Below are positions 59,245 through 64,000 of a DNA stretch of 64,000 nucleotides, piece by piece. This stretch comes from Sabethes cyaneus. Its lineage: Eukaryota; Arthropoda; Insecta; Diptera; Culicidae. The stretch spans positions 14,488,768 through 14,552,767 of the forward strand of contig NC_071355.1 of NCBI RefSeq assembly GCF_943734655.1, given 5' to 3'. Each line of letters begins with the position of its first letter. Positions within the stretch are counted from its first letter, which is position 1. Made by a program: the position numbers and the translations under genes. A model generated the notes under the pieces. The model ran no database searches. It had not been told where the DNA came from and saw only the letters and a program-made list of their open reading frames with translations.

Positions 59245-59935
59245 TTGTATTTTTTGGGGCTTTTTACCTAGTGTCGACCGGCTCCGATGGGCGATCGTGT
59301 TCTGCTCCAATCGTCTTCGAGGTTTGAAGCACAGCACAACTCCTCGGAAGAAGGCAGTGCCTCATCCAGTATTCGAGTGTAGTTCTCAGCAGATTGTGAG
59401 TTATCTAGCTGTCTGATGTACAACCGAGAGGACGGCTTTGACGTGTCTGGTATACGGTTGACAGTTTTGAGCGCACATATACTGCTAGTAAGTGATGGTT
59501 GTGAAAGCCTAATTTACTGCCACGAAGAATCGCCCAAGTCTTACTCGTTTAACCAGCTGCAGACGACTGACTCGGCTCAGTAGTCAAGCCTTCGAACGCA
59601 GTCGGAATCTAGACGATATCGATGATTACCGACACGATGACGCACCTACTGTTCTAAGTCTATTCGCATGAAGTCGATAAAGAAGGGTCAAGTTTAGGAC
59701 GTTTATCCCCATGGCTTTGCTTTTGGCCGTTATCGTTCGTGTCGGTAGCTATGGGATTCTATCGCCAGTCTATATATTTCTTTCCTACCGACCAGGGATG
59801 AACGCCCGATGACGATCTTGATGTCCCGTAGAGAACAGCTGTCGTAGACTGCCTCTAGTCCCGTGTAGAACACTTTCTTCTTAGCGTCGGGTCTACTTTC
59901 GTACTTTCGTGCTTTCGTGCACATTGCTGATACTA
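59245..59935 (-). pseudogene. LINE endonuclease fragment
   Basis: The minus-strand frame 59730-59924 contains VFYTGLEAVYDSCSLRDIKI then VIGRSSLVGRKEIYR. This matches the apurinic-type endonuclease domain of non-LTR retrotransposons around the DxKIVIGDxNAxVG motif, in which the D and N are catalytic; here the GDxNA part has decayed to GRSSL. Downstream minus-strand sequence to 59245 has remnants such as LDEALPSSEELC. It is inactive. Confidence 0.7.
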
Positions 59936-60519
59936 TAATTGAAGAAATTCTTTCGTTGATCCGCCTTTTGTCCCTCTCACTATCAAGTATTGCGCTTTGT
60001 GGGATAAATGCATGTAATATTTCTGGACGTAGAATTTTTTAAGCATCAAGGACTACCAGCTTCGCTTCTTCCCACGGAGTAAGTCAGCAAACCGTATTAT
60101 TGTTCAAACCCATCTCAAGCTTGTTAGTCCTTCCAGGAAAGTAGCAGATAACCGGATTATTATGAGCAACTGAAGAATTTTCGTTAGACCCGCTGGTTTT
60201 TTTTGGCTCTATAGCAGACAGGAGAGCGAATTAAACGGCATCTAATCTGGATGATAATTGAGCCGTACAGAATTCAGTATGGGAATGATCTTCGGAAGGA
60301 ATCTTAACCTTGATCTGCCCTCCCACGTCTTGGCGTGATACGCAGAGGGTAGAAATTTCGGGTTGCTTTAAAGCTCGTCCTGTCTTCGCTATACTAGCAA
60401 AATTGTGAACGAGTCTACACTAACTTACTTCCACTTGGTCCCTGGAACTGGCTTCTTTTCACGGTTGAGATGCTTCGATCCCCGAAAGTGGCAGAGTCTG
60501 AGAATAAAAGAACCAGCAT

Positions 60520-60760
60520 TTGTAGTTGGGTCTCTTCAGCAGAGAGGATTCTGCTTCGTCAATGATTAACTCCAGCTGCCAACGCAACTTACGGGAGTGG
60601 TACTGGCTCGAGGAATGTAATGAAGCCTCTCGTTTAAAAAGGAAATTACTAGTTCCCGCACTAACTGTGTCGAGTCCCCATGAAAAAAAATCAGCTAGCG
60701 GTACAGCTCTATTTTGCCACGAAGCGAACAGCTGACTAGCCCATTCTACAATCATTTAAG
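60520..60760. repeat. Third copy of the dispersed module seen at 14720 and 14915
   Basis: GGGAGTGGTACTGGCTCGAG, then AATGAAGCCTCTCGTTTAAA and AAATTACTAGTTCCCGCAC, parallel the two modules at 14720-15020. It is non-coding. Confidence 0.55.
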
Positions 60761-61068
60761 ACAATTTAAGATCATCTAAGACATTTAAGGTCAAAATTAG
60801 TCTTCAAGACCACCATAAGAGTACAATAAAACTCACTTTTTTGCTTAGACATCCAGATTCTCGATCAAATAAATGTTTGTAGTTAGAAAAATTCTTAATT
60901 CAGCATTTGTGAACGCTTGCTAATACTAAATAGGCTTAAAAGCCAAAAGTTTCCTGTTTTGAAAATACAATGTGCTAGATGCAACGAATTTGGGATGATA
61001 TTTTCTGTTTAATTGATTAAAAATAGTTGCTTACTTACGTTTTGCTTTACAACCGTCCACGTCCACAG

Positions 61069-61238
61069 AGGTAACTATCATTCCAACCTACGACACCGAC
61101 GTGCTCGGCTACTGGGTTTCGGAGAACGAGGACCTGCTGGCGAAGTACCACATCGACCTGTCGCCGTCGGCTGCCCGCTGTACGATCAATCTGCAAGACC
61201 ACGAGACGTCCTGTTCGGCCTACCGGCTCGAATTCTAG
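61069..61238 (+). CDS. futsch: futsch (MAP1-like) final coding exon, light-chain C-terminus
   Basis: This exon encodes VTIIPTYDTDVLGYWVSENE and, to the end, LSPSAARCTINLQDHETSC then SAYRLEF, followed by TAG at 61236-61238. The preceding Glu codon is split across the intron (G at 47394, AG at 61069-61070). It corresponds to the C-terminus of the MAP1 light chain, which in vertebrates likewise ends shortly after a Cys-x-(I/L)-E-(F/L)-like motif and binds microtubules and the heavy chain. The acceptor CGTCCACAG has a modest pyrimidine tract. The reading frame after the stop remains open for 70 codons. Confidence 0.95.
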
Positions 61239-61448
61239 GCGAAGGGGATCTTTGTAGCGTTCTCGAGCGACATCCACACGATCCACACCCAGTCCCAGTC
61301 GGCTTCGTCCCTGTGCGGTTCATCGGTGGCATACGGTCCGGTCGTAGACTCTGCGGAGCCACCCGCCGCTGCCGCTGCCAGTGCTACTGCTGCTGCTGCT
61401 CCTGCTGCTGCTGCTGATGCTGCCACAACGGACGAAGTCGTAAGGTCC
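61239..61448 (+). other. futsch: Candidate stop-readthrough extension of futsch
   Basis: In frame after the TAG there is no stop until TAA at 61449-61451, giving 70 codons: AKGIFVAFSSDIHTIHTQSQ at the start, then Ser/Ala-rich sequence, an alanine-rich run (AAAASATAAAAPAAAADAAT) and DEVVRS. Base composition stays as GC-rich as in the exon and drops to AT-rich right after the TAA. The alanine run is an imperfect GCT repeat (about 61365-61424). Another + frame and the minus strand are also open here, so openness alone is weak proof. The alternative is ordinary GC-rich 3' UTR. Confidence 0.4.
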
Positions 61449-61451
61449 TAA

Positions 61452-62660
61452 ATTCTAATTCATTTTTTCCCGCAGCTTTAAGCTAAACCCTGATTCAGGA
61501 CACTGGAAACTCCATTAGTATTTATCATAGCCGTTATGTTCCGACTCGATAGAAATCCTTAGGATCTCTGAATGATAGTGACTGAATTCCTCTTTCTGGT
61601 AGCTGGAAGGAGAGAAATGTGTTTTTTCATTAATGATACTTGAAATATTCGTCAGGATTTTTTTCTTATTTAGACTACCAAAAACGTACATTGTATTCTA
61701 ATAACCGATAGTTAGTTTAGAAATCAAAACTAGCCTAAACAAAAGCCCATTTAGGAGAAGACAATGATAAAAGAGCTTAATGATCACACTCTAGGAATCA
61801 GATAGAATGGAAACCTTTCAAAAAGGAGAAAAGACCATAACCAAATATCACCCTTGAGGGAAAATAAAATCCAACCCAAGTCTAGGAGCAAATACAAACA
61901 AGCCAAAAACATCCAAATAGTCGACCGAATAAAAATAACTAATACTACTATTACTTTTACTAGAAGACACTTAGGAACTAATTGATAACAGTACCTACTA
62001 CAGATGCGATGTCAGAGTTTTTAGAAATCGAACGGAATAATTTAATTCTCACGCCAGATGCTAGAGCAAGTCAGTAGTTAGCGTTGTGATATAATGTGTT
62101 AGGAGAAACTTTCAGCAAAGCTACGGCATTACGCAAGTGGACATCACATTTCCGAAAAAAAATCTTTCGTACAAATACCTAGAATATTTGAAGCAGAGAA
62201 ACTGAATCTGACACCGGTAAACACTAAACTTGAAGGACTTGACACTTCACTCTATGCACGAAAATCACACTCTGACAGAACTTCTAGCCTGCAAGAGGCC
62301 TACTTCGATCCTGGCCAGCCGGCCGGTAGCTATGACGAAAACAAGTGTTTACCGACGCGTCGACAGAAACCAGAAACCGGAACCGAACGTTAGCGCGAGC
62401 GACTGTCGCCGTCTGAAGGACGAGCGCGCGTGGGGTGGCGGAATTTCAGGCAACTTCCGTCTAAAGTATTGTTCCAATACGACACAACCACACGTACACA
62501 CAGAAACACACGCCATATTTTAGAAAGCACTTTAAACATTTTGACATGTGTGAAAAACCGAAACCGACGCCATTTTGGATGAATTTTTACAACAAATAAT
62601 AAATAAATAGCAATTATTAGCGAAGCGAAGTAACAAGAAAATAAAGATAAAATAAAATGC
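61452..62660 (+). other. futsch: Probable futsch 3' UTR with several poly(A) signals
   Basis: AT-rich sequence after the coding end contains AATAAA at 61863-61868, 61928-61933, 62598-62603 and 62602-62607, with more A-rich variants to about 62660. Which is used cannot be told from sequence, and several 3' ends are plausible. A GC-rich island (about 62290-62460) lies within it without a recognised gene. No mobile element was recognised. Confidence 0.5.
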
Positions 62661-64000
62661 TTATTCAAACGATTGAAAATCATAGATTCCGCTGCCCCTC
62701 GGACGGGAGTCGCTCCGCGAACAGTTTGGGCGAAACTTTGAATGACCTAAAAAACGAGAATAGGACAAACAAAAAAGAACATTACACTATTACACGTCAA
62801 AATAAGTAAAAACAATATATACACAAAATATTTACGATTGTTAAATCTATTGAATCGTTGGCCCCGAATTATGACATGGCATGATATAGAATGCGGCATC
62901 GTATATTTTTATATACATACACAGGATAATATTCTTACATTGAAAATGACCGAGCTAGGAAGAAGAGCAGGAGTGCCCCACCCGAAAATGCCCTGACCCT
63001 GGCCCGGGTCACGCATCCGGGCTGGGGTAAGCTGCCCGGAGGAGGGGCACCGAAGTACCGGTAAAACTGGAAGTATATTGCAGAGATCTTTCTTTACTAA
63101 TTGCATGAAATAAACAGAAAAAAAATCTAAATGAAAGTACGTCACATACAAAATGTATTTAGAAACTTCCTTCCTTAAGCACCTATTTTTTAACTTTTCA
63201 ATTTTTGGTTAAAATAATTAACCTTTTTCAATTTGCCAGTCACCAGATTTTGAATTTGAAAACCGGCACAGAAACAGCAAGTAAAATGTTTTGTACAGGC
63301 GAACTACATCACATTTTCAAACCCCCCCTTTTTGACATCCCTCACACCGTTCAGTTGAAAAACCGGCAGAAGGATAGTGCTTATTAGTTTGAACCGCTTT
63401 AAGCTGCATCCTTCGCACGTTAGCATTAGTTCGACTTGCTAATAACCTTATATAAGATGTTTCTTAGATTTACAAAATCAAGTTATTCTCGATCAAATAT
63501 TACACAAAACAAACACAGTTGATTGATACTAAAAGAAGGAAAAAAAATCTTAGAAAAAAACTAAACAACTTAGTGATGTTTACGCCAGCTATTACTTAAA
63601 AAAAATGTTAATTATTAAGACAAATTCAACAACAAAAAAAAGAGTAAAATAATACATTAAAACAACCAAACTGAGTCAGCTGAGGAGAGCTGCTGGAACG
63701 GACACAAGCGGTGATTGTTGCAAGAAAATTAAACGATTTTTTATATGCAATTTTAAGCTTTTATAGTAGGGAAAACCACTATTGAGCGACAGTAAACAAA
63801 AGAAAACCGACAACAAAACAAAACCAAACAAAAAACGTGGCACAGTCAGTCAATCGAAACTCCACCACATTCAATTCAGGAAACGAAACCGTGCCCAGAA
63901 TCAGAAGTGCGACAACAAAAAGCAACAAATTAATTAGGAAACTTCCAACTTCTTGTTTGCAAATTCCAGTAAAACTAGAGTTTGATTTCCGCGGCCTTCG
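62661..64000. other. Downstream flank, nothing recognised
   Basis: The sequence is AT-rich with A-runs, plus a short GC-rich patch (62980-63060, with GCCCGGGTCACGCATCCGG). No exon, RNA gene or element end is convincing. It may still belong to a long 3' UTR of futsch, as neuronal genes often have these. Confidence 0.4.

Larger units (their letters stand above)
47395..61068 (+). other. futsch: Last futsch intron, about 13.7 kb, filled with mobile elements
   Basis: It runs from GTAAGA to CGTCCACAG. If it were retained, translation would end two codons after the splice site (Lys-Lys-TAG, 47397-47405), removing the C-terminal part of the light chain. It holds a C-tract repeat family member, LINE fragments on both strands, a mariner-type element with wide-set ends, a fold-back element and several MITEs. 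The stretch 60000-60400 has no recognised feature. Confidence 0.9.

Noticed and set aside
61013..61417. 134-codon open frame overlapping the last futsch exon
   Set aside because: It is out of frame with the conserved light-chain C-terminus, starts in the intron and ends in a cysteine run read from the GCT repeat.

Overview
The window is animal nuclear DNA, almost certainly from a dipteran insect and most likely a mosquito. AT-rich, transposon-packed non-coding DNA surrounds a few GC-rich exons of one very large gene on the + strand, futsch, the insect orthologue of the vertebrate microtubule-associated proteins MAP1A and MAP1B. I recognise it by the conserved N-terminal MAP1 region (for example GERLIQYASENLVTEILIHP and FPGGQGDAALFGINGFNML), the conserved C-terminal light-chain region, and the exon borders between them.

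Gene layout. Four futsch coding exons can be placed: 16097-16269, 35431-35812, 35872-47394 (a giant 11.5 kb exon) and 61069-61238 (end of the reading frame). All splice phases agree, and together they encode about 4,081 residues. The start codon and first exon(s) were not found and probably lie upstream. The introns are about 19.2 kb, 59 bp and 13.7 kb. Inside the giant exon are a basic K-rich stretch with KKE-type motifs, an acidic region, a long amphipathic helical segment, about 40 copies of an SRPES-centred phospho-type repeat (eight of them an exact 24-residue tandem), and a Ser/Thr-rich C-terminal part leading into the light chain. After the single TAG stop the frame stays open for 70 more codons, a candidate for stop-codon readthrough. 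A probable terminal exon of a small cysteine-rich Ly6-type protein lies on the same strand in the large intron (about 34808-35280).

Non-coding layout. 1-16096: a decayed LINE with two further insertions nested in it, a pogo-like MITE, simple-sequence arrays, and a local duplication. One copy of that duplication carries a 2.4 kb fold-back element at a TTAA site; the other copy preserves the empty site. 16270-35430: a 4.2 kb hAT-like element with a perfect 8-bp target duplication and two more elements inside it, a LINE RNase H fragment, and copies of one inverted-repeat element that border long TTTTTCTCGCGA-type arrays. One of these copies is split by a 4.6 kb TA-flanked insertion that itself holds a TTAA-flanked MITE. 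47395-61068: more LINE fragments (endonuclease and reverse transcriptase), a mariner-type element whose ends lie 6.1 kb apart, a 1.6 kb fold-back element and several MITEs. 61239-64000: 3' UTR and downstream flank.

No bacterial features, tRNA, rRNA or CRISPR arrays were found. Family names of mobile elements rest on termini, target duplications and protein motifs read by eye; no database search was possible.
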